64,000 bases of DNA from JACMQX01 sp044225675 (GCA_044225675.1 JBGAIH010000008.1:62001-126000); one strand, 5' to 3'; positions 43,743-52,192 are shown, counted from the first letter of the stretch. The notes: generated from the letters alone by a model not told the origin. Translations and numbers: made by a program.

Positions 43743-44519
43743 ATGGCTGACGGCCTGGATGGTTTCGTCAACAATGCAGGCATGCACCACGCTCCGTCAC
43801 CCGCCCCGGCATCTGGTCCGGCCCGCACTTCCTTGCATGACGCCACGAAGGCGATTGCGCCCGCCGCCGCTCCCGACTACCTCCACCCCGTGATCCCGCC
43901 CGGCATCCGCACGGTGCGCATTCCGGTCGTCGAAGCCACGCCGCAATCGCTTGAAGGCTACGGCGTGCTCGTCGATGATCCTGACCGCCAGGCCATCGAG
44001 ATCGTGCGCTGGCCCGCCCAGGGCTGGCGGCCGGTGGACATCGACAGCGGCAACGAGGGCGGAACCACCCAGGGCACCTTCTTTTCCGAGTGGGACGGCG
44101 ACATCCTCTACGGCCGCAACGACGCCGTCGGAGGGCACTACATCATTGGCTACGGCACCCTGCCGGAGCTGGCCTGCACGGGCCATCAGCGCCCGCCGGA
44201 ACGCCTGCTGCTGTGGCACTGCAACTACCACCCCGACGGCGGCCAGATGTTCTTTCCGCTGGAGCCCGGCCCCTTCCTGGTGCCGATGGCCAAACCTGGC
44301 GACGACGTCAAGCCCGAAGACTTCGTGTGCTTCTGGTTCCGGGGCGGCCAGGGCCTGTGCATGCATCCCAACGTCTGGCATGAGGGCGTGTTCTCGACCC
44401 GGGGACTGCGCAGCTTTCACGATGTCCAGGGCGCCGTCCATGCCCGCGTCTCGGTGAACTTTCCTGCGGAGTTTGGCTGCCTGCTCGAGATGGCGCTCGC
44501 ACCGGCCGGCGCCACATGA
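43743..44519 (+). CDS. Ureidoglycolate-lyase-like cupin protein
   Basis: A 258-residue protein whose core (from about residue 55) resembles the ureidoglycolate lyase (AllA) / DUF4863 cupin group: VVEATPQSLEGYGVLVDDP, EIVRWPAQGWRP, HCNYHPDGGQMFFPLEPGPF and MHPNVWHEGVFSTRGLRSFH. Ureidoglycolate lyase splits ureidoglycolate to glyoxylate and urea; here the true substrate is uncertain. The first 50 residues are low-complexity Ala/Pro and not part of the domain. The stop overlaps the MFS start by 4 bases. AGGAATGAAGG precedes the ATG at 43743; a second in-frame ATG at 43782 is possible. Confidence 0.65.
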   Translation: MADGLDGFVNNAGMHHAPSPAPASGPARTSLHDATKAIAPAAAPDYLHPVIPPGIRTVRIPVVEATPQSLEGYGVLVDDPDRQAIEIVRWPAQGWRPVDIDSGNEGGTTQGTFFSEWDGDILYGRNDAVGGHYIIGYGTLPELACTGHQRPPERLLLWHCNYHPDGGQMFFPLEPGPFLVPMAKPGDDVKPEDFVCFWFRGGQGLCMHPNVWHEGVFSTRGLRSFHDVQGAVHARVSVNFPAEFGCLLEMALAPAGAT

Positions 44520-45703
44520 CCGGCACGCTGGTGCCGCTGGCCATCACGCTGGCCATCCAGGCCATGGTGTCGATGGCGCTTCTGACGCTGCCCGTGATGG
44601 CGCCCGTGGTGGCGTTGGCGCTCGGCGTGTCGCCGGCCCTTGCGGGCGTGTACGTTGCGGTGGCGTATCTGGGCGCCATCGTGGCCAGTGTGGCCAGCGG
44701 CGCGGCGGTCGCGCGCTTCGGCGCGATCCGGGTGAGCCAGGCGGGGCTGGTGATCTGTGCCACGGGCCTTGCGCTGTGCGCCGTCCCGGCGCTGCCTGCG
44801 GTGGCAGTGGGGGCGTTTCTGGTGGGCATCGGCTACGGTCCGATCACCCCCGCGAGCTCGCACCTGCTGGCCATCACCACGCCAGCCCACCGCATGTCGC
44901 TCGTCTTCTCGATCAAGCAGACCGGCGTGCCCCTGGGTGGCGTGTTGGCAGGCGCCATCGTGCCGAGCCTGCTGCTGCTGGCAGGCTGGCAGGGCGCGCT
45001 GCTGGCTTCGGCCGCCGCCAATCTGTTGTGCGCCGTCGTGGCGCAACCGCTGCGGGCCTCGCTCGACGCCGACCGCGACCCCGCACGGCCGCTGGCGCTG
45101 AGCAATCTGGCGCAGCCGATCCGGCTCGTGCTGTCGCATCCCGCCCTCAAGATGCTCGCTGCCTGCTCCTTCGTGTTCTCGACGGCGCAGCTTTCACTGA
45201 CCGCCTATGCCGTGACTTACCTCAACGAGTCGCTGGCCTACACGCTGATTGCCGCAGGCCTGGCGCTATCGCTGTCGCAGATGGGCGGCGTGATCGGCCG
45301 CGTGCTGTGGGGCTGGGTGTCGGACCAGGGCCTGGGCGCGCGACGCACGCTGGGCCTGCTGGCCGGGCTGATGGCCCTGTCATCGCTGGCGACGGCGCTG
45401 CTGCAGTCCGGCATGCCCGCCTTGTTCGTGATTGCGGTGCTGGTGGTGTTCGGCGCCTCAGCCGTCGGGTGGAACGGTGTGTATCTCGCGGAAGTCGCGC
45501 GGCAGGCCCCTGCCGGGCAGGCCAGCATGGCAACGGGCGGCACGCTGGCCTTCACCTTCTTCGGCGTCGTGGTCGGCCCGCCCTTGTTCGGCGCGATCTC
45601 GGGCCTGTTCCAGAGCTACCGCGCCGGCTACGTGGCGCTGGCCGTGCCGCTGCTGGTGTTTTGCGTGGCCCTGCTGCGACGGCGCCCTGCCCCTGCCGGG
45701 TGA
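44516..45703 (+). CDS. MFS transporter
   Basis: A 395-residue major facilitator with about 12 membrane helices and no signal peptide. MFS marks include the first-half GAIVASVASGAAVARFGAIR motif A region and SIKQTGVPLGGVLAGAIVPS in the middle. The substrate is not deducible. The start overlaps the stop of the lyase-like gene (ATGA), so it probably imports or exports that enzyme's substrate or product. After the stop lies a 17-bp tandem repeat. Confidence 0.9.
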   Translation: MTGTLVPLAITLAIQAMVSMALLTLPVMAPVVALALGVSPALAGVYVAVAYLGAIVASVASGAAVARFGAIRVSQAGLVICATGLALCAVPALPAVAVGAFLVGIGYGPITPASSHLLAITTPAHRMSLVFSIKQTGVPLGGVLAGAIVPSLLLLAGWQGALLASAAANLLCAVVAQPLRASLDADRDPARPLALSNLAQPIRLVLSHPALKMLAACSFVFSTAQLSLTAYAVTYLNESLAYTLIAAGLALSLSQMGGVIGRVLWGWVSDQGLGARRTLGLLAGLMALSSLATALLQSGMPALFVIAVLVVFGASAVGWNGVYLAEVARQAPAGQASMATGGTLAFTFFGVVVGPPLFGAISGLFQSYRAGYVALAVPLLVFCVALLRRRPAPAG

Positions 45704-45707
45704 GCGG

Positions 45708-45775
45708 CAGTGACGCGTCAGTGCCAGTGACGCGTCAGTGCCAGTGACGTGTCAGGGGCAGTGACGCGTCAGTGG
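45708..45775. repeat. 17-bp tandem repeat, 4 units, after the MFS stop
   Basis: Four contiguous 17-base units begin 5 bases after the stop: CAGTGACGCGTCAGTGC twice (45708-45741), then CAGTGACGTGTCAGGGG and CAGTGACGCGTCAGTGG. Each centres on TGACGCGTCA, a perfect 10-bp palindrome (one unit has TGACGTGTCA). There is no other obvious terminator before the convergent DUF1566 gene. Confidence 0.95.
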
Positions 45776-45829
45776 CACCCGTGCGGCCGAGATGCCGAAG
45801 GCGCCTGAAAGCCGGCGATGCCGCGACGA

Positions 45830-46315
45830 TCAGTTGCCGCCGCGGACCAGACGCACCGCGCCGGGCGACGAGCGGGGGTTCTCACCGGCGCTGCCGTCCG
45901 CGAAGGCCACGTAGGTGAAGTAACCGGGGCCGGTGCTGCTGGCCGTCCAGAAACGCAAGGTCGGCGTACCGGGAAACGCCGCCGGATTGATCGCCGCCTT
46001 GCCTTCTTCGGCTTCGCGCGGGGCCACGATGCTCGACAGTTCCTTGAGCACCGGCAGACGCCACTGGCCGCCGGCGGCCTTGGCGCGCGCACTTGCTTCT
46101 GTATGACTGAACACCGACGCCTGGCCGGTGCACGTCTTGCCCTTGAACACCATGCCCTCGGCACAGCGCTTCCAGATGAGCCCCGTGCGCGAGTCGGTGA
46201 CCTCCTGGCCATCGGCCGAAACCGCAAAGCGCTCCTGAGCGAGTGCGGCACCCGCGCACAGGAGCAGCCCGCAGGATGCCCATCGCATGACGCGCCTCGT
46301 TCCGCTTGTTCGCAT
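45830..46315 (-). CDS. Exported DUF1566 (Lcl C-terminal-type) protein
   Basis: A 161-residue protein with a signal peptide (MRWASCGLLLCAGAALAQ) and a DUF1566 domain: EVTDSRTGLIWKRCAEGM, WRLPVLKELSSIV, FWTASSTGPGYFTYVAFADG, and the closing GAVRLVRGGN. Such domains bind extracellular or periplasmic targets, and in Legionella Lcl bind sugars and collagen; the function here is unknown. Two ATGs are plausible: 46315 (GGGGGA upstream) and 46288 (GAGG upstream). Either gives a valid signal peptide. It converges on the MFS gene. Confidence 0.82.
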   Translation of the reverse strand: MRTSGTRRVMRWASCGLLLCAGAALAQERFAVSADGQEVTDSRTGLIWKRCAEGMVFKGKTCTGQASVFSHTEASARAKAAGGQWRLPVLKELSSIVAPREAEEGKAAINPAAFPGTPTLRFWTASSTGPGYFTYVAFADGSAGENPRSSPGAVRLVRGGN

Positions 46316-46473
46316 GGCTGTCCCCCAGATGTTGACGTTCGATCTGCGCATGCTAGCCAGCGGCAGCCAGCGCCTACTGAGGGAAGCTACGTAGCGGTAA
46401 GTACCTAGACGCGCCCAGGCGGCTGCGGCTTCGCAAGCATTTGGTCAACGGAAGTCCACAGGCACGCGCCGGA

Positions 46474-46938
46474 TCAGGCAAGCAGGCGCCCTTCGATCAG
46501 ACGCCAGTGATGCGGCTCGACGGGCGTGATCGACAGCCGGTTGCCTTTCTTCAGCACCAGCATGTCGGCAAGTTCGGGCGTTGCCCGCATTTCGGCAAGC
46601 CCGAGCGTGCGCGTCTTGCGCAGCGCCTGAACGTCCACCAGCAGCCATCGCGGATCCTCCCGCCTGGACGCCGGGTCGTGGTAAGGCGACTTCGGGTCGA
46701 ACTGCGTCGGATCCGGATAGGCCGGCGAGGCCACGCGCGCGATGCCGACGATGCCCGGCTCGGCGCAGCTCGAATGGTAGAACAGCACCCCGTCGCCGAC
46801 CCGCATGCCGTCGCGCATGAAATTGCGCGCCTGGTAGTTGCGCACGCCCACCCAGGGCACCGTCGCACTCTTGGCTGCCAGGTTGTCGTCGATCGAGCAC
46901 TCGTCGGGCTCCGACTTCATCAGCCAGTAGCGGGTCAT
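46474..46938 (-). CDS. EVE-domain protein
   Basis: A 154-residue single EVE (PUA/YTH-like) domain: TRYWLMKSEPDECSIDD at the start, WVGVRNYQARNFMRDGMRVG, GVLFYHSSCAEPGIVGIARV, and DVQALRKTRTLGL. EVE domains bind modified bases in DNA or RNA and sit in defence or RNA-modification contexts; what this one recognises is unknown. The start ATG at 46938 overlaps the stop of the upstream FtsH-like protease by 4 bases, so the two proteins are translationally coupled and probably functionally linked. Small EVE proteins are common in proteobacteria, but this pairing is less usual. Confidence 0.9.
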   Translation of the reverse strand: MTRYWLMKSEPDECSIDDNLAAKSATVPWVGVRNYQARNFMRDGMRVGDGVLFYHSSCAEPGIVGIARVASPAYPDPTQFDPKSPYHDPASRREDPRWLLVDVQALRKTRTLGLAEMRATPELADMLVLKKGNRLSITPVEPHHWRLIEGRLLA

Positions 46939-49139
46939 GCGGACACACCTCGGTAAGCCCATGCAGTGGGCACTTTGCCGTCCGCCGCAGCGCCTGAGGC
47001 TTCGAATGCGCGGATCGCATCGAGCGCCTCCTTGAGGCTCATCTCGCCCTGCGCGAGCAGGCGTTCTGTCAGGTGCGTCGTCAGGGGCATCAGCCGCTCC
47101 AGGGTGGCGCAGGTTTCCGCGAAGAGGCGTTCGCTCTGCGCCTCCATGAGCGCGCGGGTCTGGCTGTCGGGCTCGCGCGTGGCGCCCTCGGCCTGCAGGG
47201 CGCCGAAGTTCAGCCTCGTCTTGCGGTACATGCCCATCTCGGCGATGGCGTGGTGCAGCAGCCGCGTGACGCGGGTGATGTCGTTGTGCGCTCCGTTGGT
47301 CGTGCCCTCCTCGCCGAAGAACAGCTCTTCATTGGCCATGCCGCCCAGCAGCACCCGCACGTCATGCTCGATGTCGGCCTTGGTCTTGAGCAGCGCACTG
47401 CCCTGCTTGTGGAAGACGAAGCCCAGCGCATTGTTGCGCGGGCTGGCCTTCAGCGAGATCTTGATCGTTTTCATGTCGGCTTCGAGGCGCGCCCAGTCGC
47501 CGCCAGCGAGTTCGCGCTCGCGCGCGAAGTCCACCAGGAAATGGCCCCATTCGTGGATGGCGATGATGCGCCGCTCACGCTCGCGCTCGCGGGTCGCGTG
47601 GCCATTGACGTTGCCCACGAGCACGCGTTCGGCCGCCTGCATGAGCACGGCTTCCGAAATCAAGCCCCCGGCCTGCACGGCGCTGATTCCGGCCTGGTCG
47701 ATGATGGTCTCGATGTCGGCCGGGCTGCGGCCTTCGGTCAGTTCCACGAGATGACGCAGGTCCATGCCCGGCGCCACCTTGCCGGCGCGCCGCGCGAGGT
47801 AGTGGCCGATGATGGCCAGGCGCTCCTCGCCATTGGGCAGGCGGAAGTCCACCTTCATCTGGAAGCGCCGCAGCATGGCTTCGTCCATGGCCTGCGTTTC
47901 CTGGTTGAAGTTGGACGCCACGATCCAGATGATCTCGGCGTCGTCGCGCGTGCGCACGCCGTCGAGCACGGCCAGCAGCATGTTCTGCGTGTCGTCGTCG
48001 AACTTGCGGCGGCCGCCGCGCTTCATGAACAGGTCCTGCGCTTCGTCGAGAAACACGATGCAGCGGCGCCGCCGCTTGGCCATTGCCAGGATGCGGTTGA
48101 GCGTCTGCGCGCCGCCGCCGACGAATCCGGTTTCAAGATTGACCGCCGAGTGAAACAGGATCGGCAGATTCAACTCGCGCGCGAGGTAGCTCGCCAGCTT
48201 GGTCTTGCCCGTGCCGGCCGGGCCGCTGAACATCACGTTGAACGGCTTGCTGATGCCGTACTCGGCATAGGCGGCGCGGCGTTCGTACTGGTCCTTGATC
48301 TGCGCCACCTCGGCCTTGATGTCCTCCATGCCGACCAGATCCTCCATGCGGCCCTGGATCTGCGACGGCTCGATGAACTTGAGCGCCTTGACGTTGCCGC
48401 GCAACTGGGTCCACAGGAAGGCCAGCAGGCCGATCGAGAGCGACGCCGACACCAGCGCCCCCAACTGGCCCTTCCAGGCATCCCGCTCCGATTGCGGGCG
48501 GGCGCCCGAGAAGCGTTGCTCCAGCCGCGAGAACACCTCCAGGCTGGCCGCATCGAGTTCGCTGTAGGGAACGAAGACCAATCTGGCGCCCCAGGGCGCG
48601 GTCAGCGCCTTGTCGGTGAAGATCCGCGTCTCCATGTCGGAAGGGTAGTAGGCATACTGGCGCCCCCGCGACTCGACGAGCACGAAGCGTTCGGACACGC
48701 TCCATGACAGAGGCCGGTAGACGACGGTGATCCGATCCACCGGATTGCGCTCCAGAAAGCCCAGAACGGACCCGGCGCCAAACACCACCGGCAGGTCCTT
48801 GTTGTAGGTCCACGCGGTTGCAGCCCCGGCCTCGCTGGCGACCATGGCCTTGAGCTGGGCCTCCATCAGGGACTGCTTGCGCATTTCCCAGCCCGCATAG
48901 CCGGCCGTCAGAGGAATCAGGAGGGCGACTGCAAGGACCAGCAGGCGGCGCCCCGGGGGCTGGACCGCGAACCAGTCCTGCAGCCGGGCGAGCCATTTGC
49001 GCAGGCGATCGACCGGCCGGCCCGTGGCGTCGCGGCCGCTTCGGCTTTCACCGTCGCCGAGCGGACTGTCCTGGCTGGCGAGGTCGGCGGCAGATGCCTG
49101 CGCCGCTGCGGCGGGCTTGTCGTTGGTGAGATCGGACAT
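46935..49139 (-). CDS. FtsH-like AAA+ membrane metalloprotease (divergent paralogue)
   Basis: A 734-residue M41-type protease with an acidic N-terminus, TM1 near 63-83, a periplasmic domain, TM2 near 225-245, then an AAA+ module and zinc protease. Walker A is GPAGTGKT (306-313), the FtsH-type pore loop FVGGG is at 339-343, Walker B is IVFLDEAQ (361-368), and the protease site is HEWGH (529-533) with the third ligand likely Asp620 in NGAHND. Unlike housekeeping FtsH, the second region of homology reads AMLRRFQMK (421-429), without the RPGRF arginines, and the soluble linker is long. It is probably a specialised inner-membrane protease. The ATG is at 49139. Confidence 0.88.
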   Translation of the reverse strand: MSDLTNDKPAAAAQASAADLASQDSPLGDGESRSGRDATGRPVDRLRKWLARLQDWFAVQPPGRRLLVLAVALLIPLTAGYAGWEMRKQSLMEAQLKAMVASEAGAATAWTYNKDLPVVFGAGSVLGFLERNPVDRITVVYRPLSWSVSERFVLVESRGRQYAYYPSDMETRIFTDKALTAPWGARLVFVPYSELDAASLEVFSRLEQRFSGARPQSERDAWKGQLGALVSASLSIGLLAFLWTQLRGNVKALKFIEPSQIQGRMEDLVGMEDIKAEVAQIKDQYERRAAYAEYGISKPFNVMFSGPAGTGKTKLASYLARELNLPILFHSAVNLETGFVGGGAQTLNRILAMAKRRRRCIVFLDEAQDLFMKRGGRRKFDDDTQNMLLAVLDGVRTRDDAEIIWIVASNFNQETQAMDEAMLRRFQMKVDFRLPNGEERLAIIGHYLARRAGKVAPGMDLRHLVELTEGRSPADIETIIDQAGISAVQAGGLISEAVLMQAAERVLVGNVNGHATRERERERRIIAIHEWGHFLVDFARERELAGGDWARLEADMKTIKISLKASPRNNALGFVFHKQGSALLKTKADIEHDVRVLLGGMANEELFFGEEGTTNGAHNDITRVTRLLHHAIAEMGMYRKTRLNFGALQAEGATREPDSQTRALMEAQSERLFAETCATLERLMPLTTHLTERLLAQGEMSLKEALDAIRAFEASGAAADGKVPTAWAYRGVSA

Positions 49140-49239
49140 GGGAAATCAACCCCTGCGCAGGCGAAGGCCCACGCGAAGACGAGGCTCCATCCTACAGACA
49201 CGGCAGATTCCGGCGCTATGGGAGGGGATATGCCCGGAC

Positions 49240-49881
49240 TCAGCGCCAGCAGGCATCGCGCCGCGCGCCATCGCCGGTGACGCCCCGCCGGCCATAGGAG
49301 TCGAGCGTGAGCGCACCACAGTCGTCGTTGGCCATGCGCTGGCCGGCGACGGGGTGCATCACGAGTCGAAACTCGGTCGCGCTGGCCGCGCTGCCGCCCG
49401 CGCCGAACTCGATCCGGTAGATGGCCGTGCCCTCCGCTGGCGACTGAAGGAGCTGCGAAGGAATGATCCGCTCCACCGGCGTTCCTGCACGGTCCTGGGC
49501 AAACGAGTCGTTGGCCGCATGAAAGCGCTGCATGTACTGCGATGCCAGCAGCAGTTGCACCCGCGCCTGCGCGCGCAGGCCGCGCGTCACGTGGCTGGTG
49601 TAGGCCGGTATGGCGATGGCTGCCAGCAACGCCGCGATCGCCAGCGCGATCAGCAGTTCGATCAGGCTCAGGCCGCTCGCTCTGCCGTGCGGGTCAGGCG
49701 CAGATCCCGTCGCCGCCCTTGAGTATCTGCACGCTGCCCACGGGACTGACGCAGACGGTGCGTGAGAGGCGCGCCCGGTCTTGCGGGCTCGCGCCAGCGG
49801 GAACGAAGCGCAGCGTTGCGGCGGGGCCGGGCGCCCAGCCGGTCGGGAGATACCTGAGATGGTCATGGTGGGAGTCGTCAT
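49240..49881 (-). CDS. Type IV pilin-like protein (PilE-like), start unresolved
   Basis: The prepilin signature GLSLIELLIALAIAALLAAI (cleavage after Gly at 49672-49674, Glu at +5) is intact, then a pilin body of about 140 residues with FHAANDSFAQDRAGTPVERI and, near the end, RMANDDCGALTLDSYGRRGV and a terminal Cys suggesting the pilin disulphide loop. The puzzle is the start: reading upstream there is no in-frame ATG, GTG or TTG between the prepilin Gly and the ATG at 49866, which lies inside the preceding pseudopilin gene. I give the longest reading (ATG 49881); a non-standard start close to 49690 may be real. It is last in the minor pilin cluster. Confidence 0.7.
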   Translation of the reverse strand: MTTPTMTISGISRPAGRPAPPQRCASFPLARARKTGRASHAPSASVPWAACRYSRAATGSAPDPHGRASGLSLIELLIALAIAALLAAIAIPAYTSHVTRGLRAQARVQLLLASQYMQRFHAANDSFAQDRAGTPVERIIPSQLLQSPAEGTAIYRIEFGAGGSAASATEFRLVMHPVAGQRMANDDCGALTLDSYGRRGVTGDGARRDACWR

Positions 49882-50386
49882 GGGTCACGAGGTCGACGCT
49901 GTGCGCCAGCGCAGACTGCACGCGCAGCACGGGCTCGGTGGCGGCGCGCTGCAGGTCACCGTTGTAGTCGAGGTAGATGATCCAGCCGGTGTGCCAGCCG
50001 CCTGCATCCTGCGCACCTGCGCATCGGGGCTGGGCAGCCTGCGGGTCGGGCGAGCGGCACATCGTGACGCTGATGCCGCGCCGCAGCGCTTCCGAACGGG
50101 TGAAGCGGGCATCGTCGACGAACTGGTTGGCATCGCGGGCCACGGAATCCACCGAGAGCAGCCTGGCAAAGGCGGGGACGCCAAAGGCCACCATGACACC
50201 GGTGATGGCAACACCGACCAGGATCTCCAGCAGCGTGACGCCGCGCAGATGCTGGCGGGCGGATCGAGAGCGCCCCGGCGGCGCGAACCGGGACGCTGCG
50301 GGCTGGCCGGCCGCCGGCATCGACAAGGGCGCCGCCAGGGACCCCGACCCGGATGATGAAGACCGTCGTGTGGAAACTGCTTGCAT
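49694..50386 (-). CDS. GspH/FimT-type minor pseudopilin
   Basis: A 230-residue pseudopilin. The prepilin site RGVTLLEILVGVAITGVMVA (G-V cleavage, Glu at +5) lies near residue 49, after an unusually long Ser/Pro/Arg-rich leader. The GspH/FimT body follows: FARLLSVDSVARDANQFVDD, ARFTRSEALRRGISVTMCRS, GWIIYLDYNGDLQ, and a C-terminal CVSPVGSVQI. The start at 50386 has AGAGG with a 5-base spacer; the ATG at 50320 would give a leader of normal length but lacks a ribosome binding site. It should be assembled at the tip of type IV pili. It is separated by 220 bases from pilX. Confidence 0.82.
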   Translation of the reverse strand: MQAVSTRRSSSSGSGSLAAPLSMPAAGQPAASRFAPPGRSRSARQHLRGVTLLEILVGVAITGVMVAFGVPAFARLLSVDSVARDANQFVDDARFTRSEALRRGISVTMCRSPDPQAAQPRCAGAQDAGGWHTGWIIYLDYNGDLQRAATEPVLRVQSALAHSVDLVTHDDSHHDHLRYLPTGWAPGPAATLRFVPAGASPQDRARLSRTVCVSPVGSVQILKGGDGICA

Positions 50387-50606
50387 GGCAACCTCTGCTG
50401 TGGATGGCCGCCAGTGTCTGGTTCGCTGGCCAGGCGTTCAATCAGCCTTTGGGCTCAGGCCTCGGGATGCGTGGCTGCCCGAAATCACCCTGGAAGATGA
50501 AAAATTCCGGACTCATCCTGGGCATGAGACCTAGGCCTTTTGACCCACCCTGGAACAGGCGCAATGTCTGCCCACAAGGATGGGGGCGACGACTCGCTGA
50601 CGCGCT

Positions 50607-51236
50607 TCACAGGCTCCGCAGAAACAGCTGGCGCCACCAGCGTGCGGTCACAACGGGCAATCCGGCGGCGTCGGGCTGAACAAACACCACGGCCTGGAGC
50701 CACACCTCGGTTCCGCCTGCGGACTCGCCTGCGGGCCCGGGTGCCTGCGGCTCAGGCCCCCATCCACGCGCCGTGATCACGAGACTGCCGGGCCGCGTCG
50801 CGTCGTAGCCTTCGACCAGGCATTCAGGAGCGCGTTGCACAACCGTGTGACGTCCCGTGGCGTCTGCCGTATCCCACGGCAGGGTGACCACCGCCGCGCG
50901 CTGGTCACCATCCCACTGCTCCGGGTCCTGCCAGAGAGGAGAGCCATCGGGCGTGACGGGGGCAGCTGCGGGCGCGATGCCTGAATCGGGGTCGCCCGCG
51001 TGGACCAGAGCCCCGCGTTCGCAGTGCAGCAGCGCAGCTTCGGCCGCCTGCAGCGCGATCGCCTGGGCACGCGCATGGGCCGCCACGGCATCACTGCTGG
51101 ACGCGCCGCGAACCGACACCGCCGCAGTCAGCGAGAGCACCGTCAGAACCACGAGGCACACGATGAGCACGACGCCACGGGCAGCCGCGTGCGCTGCGGC
51201 CGGCTGCCGCGCTCCTTCCGTCCGGCGCCGCCTCAT
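50607..51236 (-). CDS. pilX: Type IV pilus assembly protein PilX
   Basis: A 209-residue minor pilin-type protein: after a basic N-terminus comes the hydrophobic stretch RGVVLIVCLVVLTVLSLTAA, then RGASSSDAVAAHARAQAIAL and QAAEAALLHCERGALVH, which are PilX features (PilX_N then the AEAALRxxE-like helix). Its start overlaps the pilW stop by 4 bases. PilX-type pseudopilins with PilV and PilW prime pilus assembly and normally hold PilY1 at the tip. The downstream pilY1 is not present here. Confidence 0.85.
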   Translation of the reverse strand: MRRRRTEGARQPAAAHAAARGVVLIVCLVVLTVLSLTAAVSVRGASSSDAVAAHARAQAIALQAAEAALLHCERGALVHAGDPDSGIAPAAAPVTPDGSPLWQDPEQWDGDQRAAVVTLPWDTADATGRHTVVQRAPECLVEGYDATRPGSLVITARGWGPEPQAPGPAGESAGGTEVWLQAVVFVQPDAAGLPVVTARWWRQLFLRSL

Positions 51237-52192
51237 GGCGCGGACCTGTTGCGCAACTGCACCGTCAGTTCGAACGCCTGGCGCAGACGCCCGTCGGGGG
51301 ACGTGCGGCGCTGCCCGCCACAGTCCAGGTACGTCGGTCCCGGGTCCCAGGGCTCCACCACCGGCGTTGCGCTGCGCACCAGCACACAGACTTTCACGGC
51401 CGATACCAGGGCCCACCGCTCGGCTGGCGTCAGGGCTCGCAGGCTGTCCTCCACACCGGGACTGCCGGTCGAATCCGGCGCGAGCGCGCTTCCGGCGACG
51501 GGCCCCAGGCTGGCCGCGCTCAGGAAGCCGGCCGGCTCGACGGGCGGGCCAGACCTGCCAGAAGGGCTCCCGGGTGCGCCGACCGCAAGCATGAACCGCA
51601 GGTCGTCGACGTTCTCGACAAAGGGCTGCGGGTTGGTAAAGGGCCTCACGCCACCGCTGCCGGCGCACATGAGATTGCCGCGCTCGACGAACAACCGGTT
51701 CTGCACAACCGAGTAGTCGCCTTGGTCGTCGCTCGCCGGATGAATGCCGGAGCCGACGCAGTCCGTCGCTTCTCCGCCGGAGGCGGTGCGCAGCGTGTTG
51801 TAGCCGTCCCCCAGATAGGCAACGGCCAGCGCAGCCGGGCCGCCCGGGGTCTTGCAGGCGAGATCCCCGAAGTCCGCGCGCGTCGACACGAAGCCCCCGT
51901 CGCAGGCGAAGATCGTCATGGCACTCGTCCGCAGATCATGCGCACTGGCGGCGCCCGGCGGTGGCGGGTTGTAGCCCGCCTGCCGCAGATGATGCGCAAT
52001 GAGCGCGAGCGCGGCCTGCCCGTCATCGTGAAGTTGCGTCAGAGCCGTGGCCGTGCGGGTGGCACGCGCATTGCCGAGATAGAGCGACAGCACGGCGCTG
52101 ATGACGAGAAGTCCGAGTGCCAGCGCCACGAGCAGTTCCATCATCGTGAAGCCGGCCTGGGCCGCCGAACGGCGTCTTCCAGCGGGCCTCAT
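51233..52192 (-). CDS. pilW: Type IV pilus assembly protein PilW
   Basis: A 319-residue pseudopilin. After a short leader (MRPAGRRRSAAQA) the prepilin site GFTMMELLVALALGLLVISA is intact, with Glu at +5. PilW features follow: RQAGYN after ALIAHHLR, a Cys-containing middle region and the PilW-type C-terminus (QAFELTVQLRNRSAP). The start ATG at 52192 overlaps the pilV stop by 4 bases. It works with PilV and PilX as a pilus-tip initiation complex. Confidence 0.88.
   Translation of the reverse strand: MRPAGRRRSAAQAGFTMMELLVALALGLLVISAVLSLYLGNARATRTATALTQLHDDGQAALALIAHHLRQAGYNPPPPGAASAHDLRTSAMTIFACDGGFVSTRADFGDLACKTPGGPAALAVAYLGDGYNTLRTASGGEATDCVGSGIHPASDDQGDYSVVQNRLFVERGNLMCAGSGGVRPFTNPQPFVENVDDLRFMLAVGAPGSPSGRSGPPVEPAGFLSAASLGPVAGSALAPDSTGSPGVEDSLRALTPAERWALVSAVKVCVLVRSATPVVEPWDPGPTYLDCGGQRRTSPDGRLRQAFELTVQLRNRSAP

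Noticed and set aside
45708..45775. Iterons of a replication origin or an attachment site
   Set aside because: No rep, dnaA or integrase gene and no AT-rich unwinding region nearby; chromosomal housekeeping context.
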